Below, piece after piece: positions 34,000 to 43,234 of a stretch of 64,000 bases of DNA. Under the pieces are notes generated by a model. The model ran no database searches, was not told the DNA's origin, and saw only the letters and a list, made by a program, of their open reading frames with translations. The DNA is from Oscillospiraceae bacterium. GTDB lineage: Bacteria > Bacillota > Clostridia > Oscillospirales > Ruminococcaceae. Position 1 is the stretch's first letter. Each line of letters starts with the position of its first letter. The DNA is taken from positions 561,548-625,547 of the forward strand of contig JAJQGT010000006.1 in NCBI GenBank assembly GCA_021201135.1. The letters are read 5' to 3'. A program made the translations under genes and the position numbers.

Positions 34000-35241
34000 T
34001 TAACTGTCCACCCTGTATCTTTCTGCTGAATTGCAAAGCTTGATATCCACAAGCACATCGGCTTTTATGCCCTCGGGGGTGTATTCCTCCGAATAGACGG
34101 TGCCGTCTTTTCTTATCTCCGAAAGAAGTCCGGCTTCGGTGTATGGGAGAAGAAGGTTCATCCGTCTTGCAGTTTCCGGCAGGGCTTTTGCGATGCCCTC
34201 AAGAAGAGAATCCAAGCCCGTGGCATTTTTCGCCGAAATCCGGATGATTGAGTCGTCTGATACGGATATTTCGGGAATCAAATCGCATTTATTGAGCACC
34301 GTCAGTGTCGGGATGCCGTCACAGCCGAGGTCGTGCAACAATTCTTCGGTGACGTGCTTTTCTTCTTCGTAATACTCGCTCGAGGCATCTATAAGATGTA
34401 TGAGCAGGTCGGCACTGGCGGCTTCTTCGAGGGTCGACTTGAAGGCTTCGACGAGCTGATGAGGGAGCCTCGAGATGAGCCCGACCGTATCGATAAGGGT
34501 CACGCTTCTGCCGTCGGGCAAGAGTATTGCCCGGGATGTGGTTTCGAGAGTGGCAAAAAGCTTATCTTCCGAGAGGACTCCGGCATCGGTCAATGCGTTA
34601 AGAAGCGTCGACTTGCCGGCGTTGGTATAGCCGACGATGGCGGCGGTGAGAACGCCATCCTTCTTGCGGCGCTTGCGGGTTATGTCGCGGCGCTGTTCGA
34701 CTTCTTTCAGGTCTTTTTCAAGAGCCGAGATTCGGGAACGGATATGACGGCGGTCGGTCTCTAACTTGGTTTCGCCGGGACCTCGGGTGCCGATTCCTCC
34801 GCCGAGGCGGGAGAGCTTTATGCCCATTCCCGCAAGCCTTGTCAGGCGGTATTTGTTCTGTGCAAGCTCAACCTGAAGCTTGCCCTCGCGGGTGGTGGCA
34901 CGCTGTGCGAAGATGTCAAGAATAAGCATTGTGCGGTCTATCGTAAAAGTATCGGTTGCGTCTTCGATGTTTCGGATCTGCGTTGCCGTCAGTTCACGGT
35001 CAAAAATAAGCTGGTCTATCTCGAGGGCTTCGCACTGCTCGGCGAGCTCGGCAAGTCTTCCCGAGCCTATGCAGGTTGCGCCTTCTATAGACGGTCTTTT
35101 CTGGATGACGGTTGCGACGACCTCCGCACCGGCGGTATCACAAAGAGCGCAGAGCTCTTCCATACTGCGCTCTGCGTCAAACTCGCCCGTATCGACAGAT
35201 ACGAGTATCACTCTTGGTTTTTCCTGATTGTTTTCTATCAT
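34000..35241 (-). CDS. hflX: Ribosome-associated GTPase HflX
   Basis: HflX rescues stalled or heat-damaged ribosomes by splitting subunits. The 413-residue protein has the N-terminal HflX domain (residues 1-185), including the glycine-rich GGGIGTRGPGETKLE and a coiled-coil segment. The GTPase domain carries G1 GYTNAGKST, a DTVGLI G3 motif and NKCD for G4. It starts at ATG 35241, 10 bases after the argC-like gene, with no strong ribosome binding site of its own, so coupling is likely. Confidence 0.95.
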   Translation of the reverse strand: MIENNQEKPRVILVSVDTGEFDAERSMEELCALCDTAGAEVVATVIQKRPSIEGATCIGSGRLAELAEQCEALEIDQLIFDRELTATQIRNIEDATDTFTIDRTMLILDIFAQRATTREGKLQVELAQNKYRLTRLAGMGIKLSRLGGGIGTRGPGETKLETDRRHIRSRISALEKDLKEVEQRRDITRKRRKKDGVLTAAIVGYTNAGKSTLLNALTDAGVLSEDKLFATLETTSRAILLPDGRSVTLIDTVGLISRLPHQLVEAFKSTLEEAASADLLIHLIDASSEYYEEEKHVTEELLHDLGCDGIPTLTVLNKCDLIPEISVSDDSIIRISAKNATGLDSLLEGIAKALPETARRMNLLLPYTEAGLLSEIRKDGTVYSEEYTPEGIKADVLVDIKLCNSAERYRVDS

Positions 35242-35251
35242 AAAGCTTGTT

Positions 35252-36196
35252 TTATAGTACCCCCGTTAATTCATCAAGACCTAACATTAAATTCATGCAT
35301 TGGACTGCCGCGCCGGCTCCGCCCTTGCCGAGGTTGTCATATCTCGCCGCTAAAAGACAAATGTCATTGTCGCCGAAGACGAAAATCTGCATCTTGTTCG
35401 AGCCCGCCATGCCGTTCGCCTCAAGGAATCCATCCAAATCCTGAATCGAGGTCTCGAAATTCATGACATCAATAAGCGGCTCGTGCTCGTAGGCTCTCGA
35501 GATGTAGTCCCAGACCTGGCGGGAATGGAGGCGCTTTGCGAGGGTTCTCAGGTGCAGGGGCACGGTTATAAGTGCTCCGCTCGGGTAGTCGTCGATAATC
35601 GGACTGATTGCGGGCTTATAGGAAAGTCCGCAGGCGTGCATGAGCTCCTTCTGGAGCATCATTGTCTGCTCAAGGGCATACATACGAGCCGAAGAGAAGC
35701 CATAGGGACGGCTTGAGCTCTCGTACATAGCTATCATGTTCGAGCCGCCGTTAGTATAGCCGATGACGGAATTTATTATAAGAGGATGATAAGGCGGCAT
35801 GATTTTTGCCTTGACAAGGGGCGCAAGAAGCAAAGCCGCACCGGTCGCCATCGGGTTCGGGAGGGCGGTATAGCGGGACTGAGATATCTTTTTGCGGTGG
35901 TCGGGCGAAAGCTCCGGCAGACCGTATGCCCACTGGGGCGACAATCTGTAGGCGTTTGACGTGTCAAGCACCTTGGTTGCGGGATTCTGAATGAGAGGCA
36001 CCGTTTCGGTAACAGTCTTCGTCGACTGGCAGAGGATGACTATATCCGCGGTGTTCAGAAGATTCAGCCTCTGCTCCTCGGTGAACTTGGTTCTGTCCTC
36101 AAGGTGGATTACTTCGAGGTCGTCCCTACCGCTCAGCATTGCATTTATATTAAGACTTACGGCACCATAGTGCCCGTCGATTAAAACTTTATTCAA
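35252..36196 (-). CDS. ArgC-like protein without the catalytic cysteine
   Basis: The sequence is clearly related to the type 2 form of N-acetyl-gamma-glutamyl-phosphate reductase (about 315 residues). It has KVLIDGHYGAVSLNI at the start, DTSNAYRLSPQWAYGLPELS, VPLHLRTLAK, and the C-terminal FVFGDNDICLLAARYDNLGKG. At the active site, where ArgC has NPGC followed by ATG, this protein reads LPNPMATG, so the nucleophile is missing. It may be a paralog with a new role. No other arginine genes are near. The start is set at TTG 36196 (10 bases after GAGGGA); a GTG at 36205 lies only one base from that site. It forms an operon with hflX. Confidence 0.8.
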   Translation of the reverse strand: MNKVLIDGHYGAVSLNINAMLSGRDDLEVIHLEDRTKFTEEQRLNLLNTADIVILCQSTKTVTETVPLIQNPATKVLDTSNAYRLSPQWAYGLPELSPDHRKKISQSRYTALPNPMATGAALLLAPLVKAKIMPPYHPLIINSVIGYTNGGSNMIAMYESSSRPYGFSSARMYALEQTMMLQKELMHACGLSYKPAISPIIDDYPSGALITVPLHLRTLAKRLHSRQVWDYISRAYEHEPLIDVMNFETSIQDLDGFLEANGMAGSNKMQIFVFGDNDICLLAARYDNLGKGGAGAAVQCMNLMLGLDELTGVL

Positions 36197-36234
36197 AAGT
36201 TTCACATCCCTCGGATTTTGAGTTACACACGAAC

Positions 36235-36263
36235 ATCATCTCATATTTTTTGGATTTTGTCAA
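36235..36263 (-). promoter_or_regulatory. Promoter of the ArgC-like/hflX unit
   Basis: On the minus strand TTGACA (36258-36263), a 17-bp spacer and GATGAT (36235-36240) lie about 40 bp upstream of the start. The -10 box is imperfect. Confidence 0.55.
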
Positions 36264-36376
36264 TACTATAGGGCGAAAAAAGTTTTAATTTCACCGTTTT
36301 TTGCGAAATTCGCGGCGATATTCGCGTTTTGTATTGCTCATGTAAGAAAAAATCTCGGCTATTCGAAGAAAATGGG

Positions 36377-36404
36377 TTTACTTTTCGAAAATTTCTGATA
36401 AAAT
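36377..36404 (+). promoter_or_regulatory. Candidate promoter of the ECF sigma factor unit
   Basis: TTTACT (36377-36382), a 16-bp spacer and TAAAAT (36399-36404) lie in the 330-bp gap before the sigma factor gene. If used, the leader is about 125 nt. The rest of the gap holds only the divergent promoter at 36235-36263. Confidence 0.42.
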
Positions 36405-36535
36405 ATTTTGTATGGATGCAATAATCCGCCGCTCTGATGTGTATTAGTAGTGAAAGTATGATTCAGGAGCGCGATTACATATGTGTGAAAGGAGTTCTTT
36501 GCCGCAGGAATTCAGGTGCGGTAAGAGGAAAAATC

Positions 36536-37036
36536 ATGGCTAAGAAGGATGTAAATGCCTACATAGCCTCCGTGATTGATAAATATTCGGACATGGTATA
36601 CAGGACGGCGTTCCACGCGCTATCCGATACCCACTATGTCGAGGATATCGTGCAGGAGGTATTTCTGAAGCTGTGCCGCTCACTCCCCGATTTCGAATCG
36701 GAGGAACACGAGAAGGCGTGGCTTCTGAGGGTAACAATCAACATGTGCAAAAACTACAACAGAAAAGCCTACACTCATCCGAGCGTCGAGCTGTCCGAGA
36801 CGATTCCCGCGACAGACGAATACGCTCATGAGGGTTCGGTTTTAAGCGCGGTGAGAGAGCTTCCGGAGAAATACCGGACACCTATCTACCTCTACTACTT
36901 CGAGGGGTACCCCACCAAGGAGATTGCCGAGATTACAGGTACCAATCAGAACACGGTGCTTTCTCTTCTCATGCGCGGAAGAAAGAAACTTAGCGAAATG
37001 CTGAAAGGAGAGTTTGGCGATAATGAAATTATCTGA
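36536..37036 (+). CDS. ECF-type RNA polymerase sigma factor
   Basis: This 166-residue protein has region 2 (DTHYVEDIVQEVFLKL, about residues 30-60) and region 4 (LPEKYRTPIYLYYFEGYPTKEIAEI and the recognition helix NTVLSLLMRGRKKL, about 105-155). The start is ATG 36536, preceded by AAGAGGAA; an in-frame start 99 bases upstream would add an untypical arginine-rich stretch. It overlaps the next gene, which encodes a membrane protein with a cytoplasmic N-terminus, the usual sigma/anti-sigma layout. Which promoters it reads is unknown. Confidence 0.9.
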   Translation: MAKKDVNAYIASVIDKYSDMVYRTAFHALSDTHYVEDIVQEVFLKLCRSLPDFESEEHEKAWLLRVTINMCKNYNRKAYTHPSVELSETIPATDEYAHEGSVLSAVRELPEKYRTPIYLYYFEGYPTKEIAEITGTNQNTVLSLLMRGRKKLSEMLKGEFGDNEII

Positions 37037-38777
37037 TGACTACAAAAGTGAATTAAGCCGCCTTACTCTCAGTGAAGATTTCAAGGCGAAGCTTAAAGAA
37101 CAGTGCATTGCCGAGGCGGGACTTGACAAGGCGACTGAAGCTGAAGAAGAAAAAACTCCCGAGATTCAGGAATCGAAATCGGGCAAAATCTACAAGCAGA
37201 TGAAAATCTACCGTTACGTTGCCATTGCGGCATGCGTCGTGGCGGCAGTATCCATCGTCGGTGGAGCGTCGATTATGTCGAGTGTCTTCTCGACAACCAC
37301 AAGAAGCTCAGATTCCGCGAATGAGGAAATGATGGAATTGTACGACACGGATACGGATTGGGAAGACGAGACCGCAGAAGACGATCCCGTGGAAGATACA
37401 AACTGGGCTGTTGAAGACACGGAAGAATTGGCAGTTGACGACGATATTCCCGAAGATTCTGCAGTCGAATATGAGGATGAAGAATTTGACGGAGCGGTCG
37501 AAGACCCTGTTGAAGACACTTCGCTCAGCTCTTCCGTAATCACCGCGAACCCCGCAAGCAGCTACACTCCCGACGACTACGACGGAGAATACAACACCGA
37601 GGACTATGTCCTTGGCGGAAGCAACACGAGCGCTTCGAACACGGCGACTATCTATGCAAGCTTCGGCTCTTCCTATGGAACCGCTTCGAGCTTCTATGAT
37701 GTGCTTTATAATCAGATGGGTGACGAATCGGAAACCATTGGCGTAAGCTTGGTATGGATTACGATTACCGGCACGCCGAGCTCATCGGGTGTCCCCTCAC
37801 CTTCAGAAGACAACTACACGCTCTACAGTGCAACAATCACTTATGACTATCTGAATGCTGTCTCCTGCGACATAGATGTTTATGTCTGGATTAAGGGCAC
37901 GGATGACAATCAGGTCAAGGGCATGCCGACTTATGAGGTCGGGGACGAGCTTATTGTCTCGCTGATGCTCGGCGATAACGGTTGCATAACGGTTGTGGAT
38001 GAGCTCATCTATGACGCTTACACGCTGAACGGCGTCGATATCGTCTACCACAGAGTTTACGGGAACGTCAACCCGGGTAGCACCGATATGGGAATCCTCC
38101 CGAGCGAAGAAGAGTATTACACGACAACCTCGAACAACCCGGCAATCTACGTCCACAAGGCATCAGCTCGTGAGCTAACGAGATATATCAGACGCAAGGT
38201 GACCGGCGAGGGCTATAACATCGCCGACCTCGAGAAGATTTCCCAGTACAGCATGGGCTTGGTCGGCTACAGCACCTTTGCCGACAACAGCAGCTCCGAA
38301 GAGGAAACGGAGACCTCGAGCGACGCCAAGGCAATGCTCAGCATCAATGCCGGCTCGTCGACAAGCTACTTCGACCTGACCGCCGCCGGTGAGACAATCT
38401 GGCTTAACGATGAGGCATCTGCCGTGCGCCTCGGCGAGCTCTATTCCGGCTCGATGACCGGAACCACGACAAGAACCGGAATTTCATCCGTTCTGTTCGT
38501 CGGCGGACACCTGAGATTCTCTTCGGAAACTCCGTTTACGGGCGGAGTTACCGAGATTGAGATTACAAGCTCCGGCTGTCCCCTCGACATCAAATTCAGG
38601 GGCATAGCCGTCGGCGACACGCTCGACGAGGTCAAGGAAAAGCTCTCGACTTCGTCGGTAGCGGTAACCGCCGAAAACCTCGCCGACGATTGCGTCATCA
38701 CCATTAACAGCAACTACGGAACGGTAACGCTGACGGTGGAATATGGCGTGCTGGCGAAGATTGAGATTATAGCATAG
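37023..38777 (+). CDS. Large single-pass membrane protein, putative anti-sigma factor
   Basis: This 584-residue protein starts with a short cytoplasmic part (residues 1-62, helical, KLSDDYKSELSRLTLSEDFKAK-like), then one membrane helix (about 65-88, VAIAACVVAAVSIVGGASIM). A very acidic Asp/Glu/Thr-rich linker (90-165) follows, and then a Ser/Thr-rich extracellular region with beta character to the end. It overlaps the sigma factor by 14 bases and was probably co-evolved as its anti-sigma factor. No zinc-binding HxxxCxxC was seen. The extracellular part was not recognised. ATG 37023 is preferred over the TTG at 37014, which sits only 3 bases from AAAGGAG. Confidence 0.72.
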   Translation: MKLSDDYKSELSRLTLSEDFKAKLKEQCIAEAGLDKATEAEEEKTPEIQESKSGKIYKQMKIYRYVAIAACVVAAVSIVGGASIMSSVFSTTTRSSDSANEEMMELYDTDTDWEDETAEDDPVEDTNWAVEDTEELAVDDDIPEDSAVEYEDEEFDGAVEDPVEDTSLSSSVITANPASSYTPDDYDGEYNTEDYVLGGSNTSASNTATIYASFGSSYGTASSFYDVLYNQMGDESETIGVSLVWITITGTPSSSGVPSPSEDNYTLYSATITYDYLNAVSCDIDVYVWIKGTDDNQVKGMPTYEVGDELIVSLMLGDNGCITVVDELIYDAYTLNGVDIVYHRVYGNVNPGSTDMGILPSEEEYYTTTSNNPAIYVHKASARELTRYIRRKVTGEGYNIADLEKISQYSMGLVGYSTFADNSSSEEETETSSDAKAMLSINAGSSTSYFDLTAAGETIWLNDEASAVRLGELYSGSMTGTTTRTGISSVLFVGGHLRFSSETPFTGGVTEIEITSSGCPLDIKFRGIAVGDTLDEVKEKLSTSSVAVTAENLADDCVITINSNYGTVTLTVEYGVLAKIEIIA

Positions 38778-38788
38778 CGACTATTTTT

Positions 38789-38816
38789 AAGGCTTCCTTG
38801 ACAGGGAAGCCTTTTT
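38789..38816 (+). terminator. Terminator after the anti-sigma gene
   Basis: AAGGCTTCC pairs with GGAAGCCTT, followed by TTTCG. The loop itself contains TTGACA, the -35 box of the next promoter. Confidence 0.8.
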
Positions 38817-38827
38817 CGTGTTATAAT
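38798..38827 (+). promoter_or_regulatory. Promoter of parE-parC, nested in the upstream terminator
   Basis: TTGACA (38798-38803), an 18-bp spacer and TATAAT (38822-38827) form a consensus promoter. Its -35 box is the loop of the preceding terminator and its spacer is the descending stem and T run. Confidence 0.8.
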
Positions 38828-38882
38828 AACTACATATAGTGCTCAATATGCAATTTTGACGCAACATTTGCGGAGGGATATA

Positions 38883-40862
38883 ATGCCTAAGAAGGATTAC
38901 GGAAACGAAGCGATACGCTCTTTGAAGGGAGCGGACAGGGTCAGAAAAAGACCGGCGGTTATCTTCGGCTCGGACGGGCTGGAGGGCTGTAAGCATTCTG
39001 TTTTTGAGATAATTTCAAACTCGATAGACGAAGCGAGAGAGGGCTACGGCTCAAAAATCACCGTCACCAGATATAACGACTTCTCGATTGAGGTTGAGGA
39101 CATGGGCAGAGGCTGTCCGGTCGACTTCAACAAGAGCGAGAACCGCTATAACTGGGAGCTTGTCTATTGCGAGCTCTATGCCGGCGGTAAATATGACAAC
39201 GTCTCCGGCGAAAACTATGAATACTCCCTCGGCTTGAACGGCTTGGGTGCCTGCGCAACGCAGTATTCCTCGGAATATATGGATGTCGAGGTCTTGAGAG
39301 ACGGATACAAATACAATCTCCACTTCGAAAAGGGCGAAAATGTCGGTGGGCTTAAGAAAGAGAAGGTCTCCACAAGAAAAACCGGCACCAAGACAAGATG
39401 GAAGCCGGACCTCGATGTTTTCACCGATATCGCCATCGAAAAAGAGTATTTCACCGATGTGCTGAAAAAGCAGTCTATCGTCAATCCGGGCATCACCTTT
39501 GTTCTCCGCTATCAGGACGAGGAGGGCGGCTTTTCGGAGGAGGAATATCTCTATGAGAACGGAATCCTCGACTACGTCACCGAGATTGTCGGGGATGAGG
39601 CGCTGACCACTCCCCAGCTCTGGAGCGCCGAGCGAAAGGGCAAGGACAGAGAGGACATGAACGAATACAAGGTCAAGTACAACTTTGCCTTTGTGTTCTC
39701 GAAAACGGTGAAGCAGGCGGAATACTTCCACAATTCGAGTTTCCTTGAATACGGCGGCTCGACCGAGAAGGCTGTCCGGCAGGCGTTCACATCCTATATC
39801 GACACTTATCTTAAGAATAACAACAAGTACCTCAAGAACGAGGCGAAGATTCAGTTCACCGACATCGAGGACTGCCTTGTCATGGTTTCGAGCTCCTTCT
39901 CAACGCAGACCTCATACGAGAATCAGACCAAGAAGGCTATAAACAACAGATTTATCTATGATGCGGCTGTTGCTTTTCTGAAGCACCAGCTTGAGGTCTA
40001 CTTCATCGAGAAGCCGGACGACGCGCAGAAGATTTGCGATCAAGTCCTAATCAACAAGCGCTCGCGCGAGAGCGCCGAAAAGACGAGAATCAACACAAAG
40101 AAGCTCTACGCCGAAAAGCTTGACATGGCGAACATGGTCAAGAAGTTCGTCGACTGCAGAACGAAGGACATCTCCCGCCGTGAGCTCTACATCGTGGAGG
40201 GCGATTCGGCGCTCGGTTCCGTAAAGCTCGCAAGAAATGCCGAGTTTCAGGCGGTTATACCTATCCGAGGCAAGATTCTTAATTGCCTCAAGGCAAGCTA
40301 CAACAAGATTTTCGAGAGCGAGATTATAACCGATCTCATGAAAGTTCTTGGCTGTGGCGTTGAGATAAAGAGCGCGAAGAACAAGGATTTGTCCTCATTC
40401 AATCTCAATAACCTAAGATGGAGCAAGGTCATCATCTGCACCGATGCCGACTATGACGGTTTCCAGATTCGAACCCTTGTCCTCACAATGATTTACACCC
40501 TCTGCCCCACCCTTATCGAGAAGGGATATGTGTTCATTGCGGAATCGCCACTGTATGAGATAAATACAAAAGACAGAACCTATTTTGCATACGACGAAAG
40601 CGAGCGAGCCGAAATCATGAAAATGATTGGCGACAAGAAGTTCACCATCCAGCGCTCAAAAGGACTTGGTGAAAACGAGCCGGACATGATGTCACTGACC
40701 ACTATGAACCCCGAGACGAGGCGGCTTATTCAGGTTTCGCCCGACGATGCGGAGCACACGAAGTTTATGTTTGATATGCTCTTAGGAGACAACCTTGCTG
40801 CAAGAAAAGAGTTCATAAACAACAACGGTCACGACTATCTTGAGATGGCTGATATCAGCTAG
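38883..40862 (+). CDS. parE: Type IIA topoisomerase subunit B (topoisomerase IV ParE-like)
   Basis: This 659-residue subunit hydrolyses ATP to drive strand passage. It has the GHKL ATPase domain (RKRPAVIFGSDG, EIISNSIDEA, DMGRGCPVD, GLNGLGACA), a transducer domain, and the TOPRIM domain with IVEGDSALGS and CTDADYDGFQIRTL. The C-terminal segment reads SKGLGENEPDMM. ATG 38883 is chosen with GGAGGG upstream. Pairing with a shortish A subunit and some divergent motifs suggest topoisomerase IV or a related third enzyme rather than the main gyrase, but this cannot be settled without the other copies. Confidence 0.85.
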   Translation: MPKKDYGNEAIRSLKGADRVRKRPAVIFGSDGLEGCKHSVFEIISNSIDEAREGYGSKITVTRYNDFSIEVEDMGRGCPVDFNKSENRYNWELVYCELYAGGKYDNVSGENYEYSLGLNGLGACATQYSSEYMDVEVLRDGYKYNLHFEKGENVGGLKKEKVSTRKTGTKTRWKPDLDVFTDIAIEKEYFTDVLKKQSIVNPGITFVLRYQDEEGGFSEEEYLYENGILDYVTEIVGDEALTTPQLWSAERKGKDREDMNEYKVKYNFAFVFSKTVKQAEYFHNSSFLEYGGSTEKAVRQAFTSYIDTYLKNNNKYLKNEAKIQFTDIEDCLVMVSSSFSTQTSYENQTKKAINNRFIYDAAVAFLKHQLEVYFIEKPDDAQKICDQVLINKRSRESAEKTRINTKKLYAEKLDMANMVKKFVDCRTKDISRRELYIVEGDSALGSVKLARNAEFQAVIPIRGKILNCLKASYNKIFESEIITDLMKVLGCGVEIKSAKNKDLSSFNLNNLRWSKVIICTDADYDGFQIRTLVLTMIYTLCPTLIEKGYVFIAESPLYEINTKDRTYFAYDESERAEIMKMIGDKKFTIQRSKGLGENEPDMMSLTTMNPETRRLIQVSPDDAEHTKFMFDMLLGDNLAARKEFINNNGHDYLEMADIS

Positions 40863-40864
40863 AA

Positions 40865-40910
40865 CAGTTGTCCTACGGACAACTGCTGAAGTTCGGCAAA
40901 GCCGAACTTC
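40865..40910 (+). repeat. Twin perfect hairpins between parE and parC
   Basis: CAGTTGTCC and GGACAACTG (40865-40885, loop TAC) are followed at once by GAAGTTCGGC and GCCGAACTTC (40888-40910, loop AAA). No T run follows. They occupy most of the intergenic gap and may protect or process the mRNA. Confidence 0.65.
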
Positions 40911-40950
40911 ACACACCCATACAACTTATACTTAGAAGGATGTGATATAC

Positions 40951-43197
40951 TTGCCAAAAAAGAAAAAGCCGACCGAGGACAAGCCGGTCAAGCTTACGGA
41001 AAGACAGCGTGATGCCTATATAGGCGGTGCGGGAACGGTTGTCGATGAACCGATAACCGTCACGCTTGAAAAGAACTATATGCCCTATGCGATGAGTGTT
41101 ATCGTCTCGAGAGCTTTTCCCGAAATCGACGGCTTCAAGCCCTCCCACCGCAAGCTCCTTTATACAATGTACAAGATGGGGCTTCTGACAGGTCCGAGGA
41201 CCAAGTCGGCAAATATCGTCGGTCAGACAATGAAATTAAATCCCCACGGCGACCAGGCTATCTATGAAACGATGGTAAGACTCGCCCGTGGCAACGAGGC
41301 GCTTCTGCACCCATATATCGATTCGAAGGGAAACTTCGGCAAGGCGTATTCGAGCGACATGGCTTTTGCGGCTCCGAGATACACCGAGGCGAAGCTTGAG
41401 CCCATCTGCAACGAGCTTTTCGGGGATATCGACAAGGACACCGTCAACTTTGTCCCGAACTATGACAACACAATGCTCGAGCCGGAGCTTCTGCCGGTCA
41501 CCTTCCCCTCTATACTCGTAAATTCCAACGTCGGTATCGGCGTTTCGATGGCGAGCTCGGTCTGCCCGTTTAACTTGCGGGAGCTCTGCGAGGCGACGAT
41601 TAATATCATCCGTGACCCCGATTTTGATGCCCTCGAAGTGATGAAAGGTCCCGACTTCCCCGGCGGAGGATATATGATTAACGAGCCGGACAAGCTCCGG
41701 CAGATTTTCGACACCGGTAGGGGCTCTGTAAAAGTCAGAGCAAAGTATACATTTGATAAAGAAGCCGGTTGCATAGAGATTACCGAAATCCCGCCGACCA
41801 CGACGGTTGAGGCTATCATCGAAAAAGTCATCGACCTCGCCAAGAACGGCATGAAGGAAATCACATATATCCGGGACGAAACCGACCTCGACGGCTTGAA
41901 GATTGCTATCGACGTCAAACGTGGGACAGATCCCGACCTTCTCATGAAGAAGCTCTATGCGAAGACTCCCCTGCAGGACAACTACTCGGCGAACTTCAAC
42001 ATCCTTGTCAACGGCTATCCGAAGGTTTTGGGCGTCAACGACATCATAAGAGAATGGATCAAGTTCCGTGTTGAATGCGTCAAGAGAAGAACGGCATTTG
42101 ATTTAAAGAAGAAGAACGAGAGATTGCACCTCTTGGAAGGTCTCGAAAAGATACTTCTTGACATCGACAAGGCTATCAAGATTGTAAGGGAGACCGAGGA
42201 GGAGTCGGACGTTGTCCCGAACCTTATGATTGGATTCTCGATTGACGAGATTCAGGCGGAGTATGTCGCTGAAATCAAGCTGAGACACCTGAACCGTGAA
42301 TTTATCTTAAACCGCTTGGCGGATGTCGAGCAGTTGAAGGCTGAAATCGACGAACTGAACGGAATCTTGGGCTCGGAGCGGAAAGTAAAGCTCATCATAA
42401 TAGACGAGCTAAAGAGGGTTGCCGAGAAGTACGGTCAGCCGAGAAGGACAGAGATTATCTATGTTTCGGACGAACCGCTCCCGAAGGAAGAGAAGACCGT
42501 TTCCGATTATCCCTGCAGAGTGTTCCTGACCCGCGAAGGCTACTTCAAGAAGATAACTCCGCAGTCGCTCCGAATGTCCGGCGAGCAGAAGGTGAAGGAA
42601 AACGACGTAATGATACAGGAGTTCGACACGACGAATTCCGCTGAGCTTCTCTTCTTCATGAACATGCACAACGTCTACAAGACGAAGGTGGCGCAGTTCA
42701 GCGACTCGAAGGCGAGCCTCTTGGGAGACTATATTCCCGTCACGCTCAAATTCTCGGAGGGCGAGACCGTCGTCAGGATGGCGGTAACGCAGAACTACTC
42801 GGGATGCCTGCTGTTTGTCTACAAGAACGGCAAGGTTGCAAAGGTGCCCCTTGAATCATATCAGACGAAGACGAACCGCAAGATGCTCCAGAATGCTTAT
42901 TCCGACAAGGAAGAGCTTGTCGAAATGCTCGATGTCGGCGAGGGTGCGGATGTTATGCTCCGGTCTTCGAACGGCAGAGCGATTCTCTTCAACACCGGCA
43001 TGATTCTGCCGAAGACCACGAAGAACACCATCGGCGTTCAGGCGATGACTCTCAAGGCAAAAGGAAGCTATGTCGATTCGGCTGTTATCGTCACCGAAGA
43101 GAAGGCTAAGGAGCTTTCGAAGTATCGAACGAAGACGCTTCCTGCCGCAGGACCCTTTGCAAAGGACCTCGAAGACCCGAACCAATACACGCTGTAA
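40951..43197 (+). CDS. parC: Type IIA topoisomerase subunit A (topoisomerase IV ParC-like)
   Basis: Subunit A cuts and rejoins DNA. The 748-residue protein has the N-terminal winged-helix breakage domain (AMSVIVSRAFPEIDGFKPSHRK) and the catalytic tyrosine in AAPRYTEAKL. A tower and coiled coil follow (RRTAFDLKKKNERLHLLEGL), then a C-terminal pinwheel with several blades (for example GEKVKENDVMIQEF-like segments). TTG 40951 is chosen because AGAAGGA is 10 bases upstream; the GTG at 40942 is only one base from it. No classical GyrA box was recognised, which supports a ParC-like role. Confidence 0.86.
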   Translation: MPKKKKPTEDKPVKLTERQRDAYIGGAGTVVDEPITVTLEKNYMPYAMSVIVSRAFPEIDGFKPSHRKLLYTMYKMGLLTGPRTKSANIVGQTMKLNPHGDQAIYETMVRLARGNEALLHPYIDSKGNFGKAYSSDMAFAAPRYTEAKLEPICNELFGDIDKDTVNFVPNYDNTMLEPELLPVTFPSILVNSNVGIGVSMASSVCPFNLRELCEATINIIRDPDFDALEVMKGPDFPGGGYMINEPDKLRQIFDTGRGSVKVRAKYTFDKEAGCIEITEIPPTTTVEAIIEKVIDLAKNGMKEITYIRDETDLDGLKIAIDVKRGTDPDLLMKKLYAKTPLQDNYSANFNILVNGYPKVLGVNDIIREWIKFRVECVKRRTAFDLKKKNERLHLLEGLEKILLDIDKAIKIVRETEEESDVVPNLMIGFSIDEIQAEYVAEIKLRHLNREFILNRLADVEQLKAEIDELNGILGSERKVKLIIIDELKRVAEKYGQPRRTEIIYVSDEPLPKEEKTVSDYPCRVFLTREGYFKKITPQSLRMSGEQKVKENDVMIQEFDTTNSAELLFFMNMHNVYKTKVAQFSDSKASLLGDYIPVTLKFSEGETVVRMAVTQNYSGCLLFVYKNGKVAKVPLESYQTKTNRKMLQNAYSDKEELVEMLDVGEGADVMLRSSNGRAILFNTGMILPKTTKNTIGVQAMTLKAKGSYVDSAVIVTEEKAKELSKYRTKTLPAAGPFAKDLEDPNQYTL

Positions 43198-43234
43198 CCC
43201 CTTTTGTCGCAATACTGAAAGGAATCCCTCGTAA

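Noticed and set aside
40865-40910. The twin hairpins as a terminator of parE
   Set aside because: Neither stem is followed by a T run, and parC starts directly downstream without its own clear promoter.
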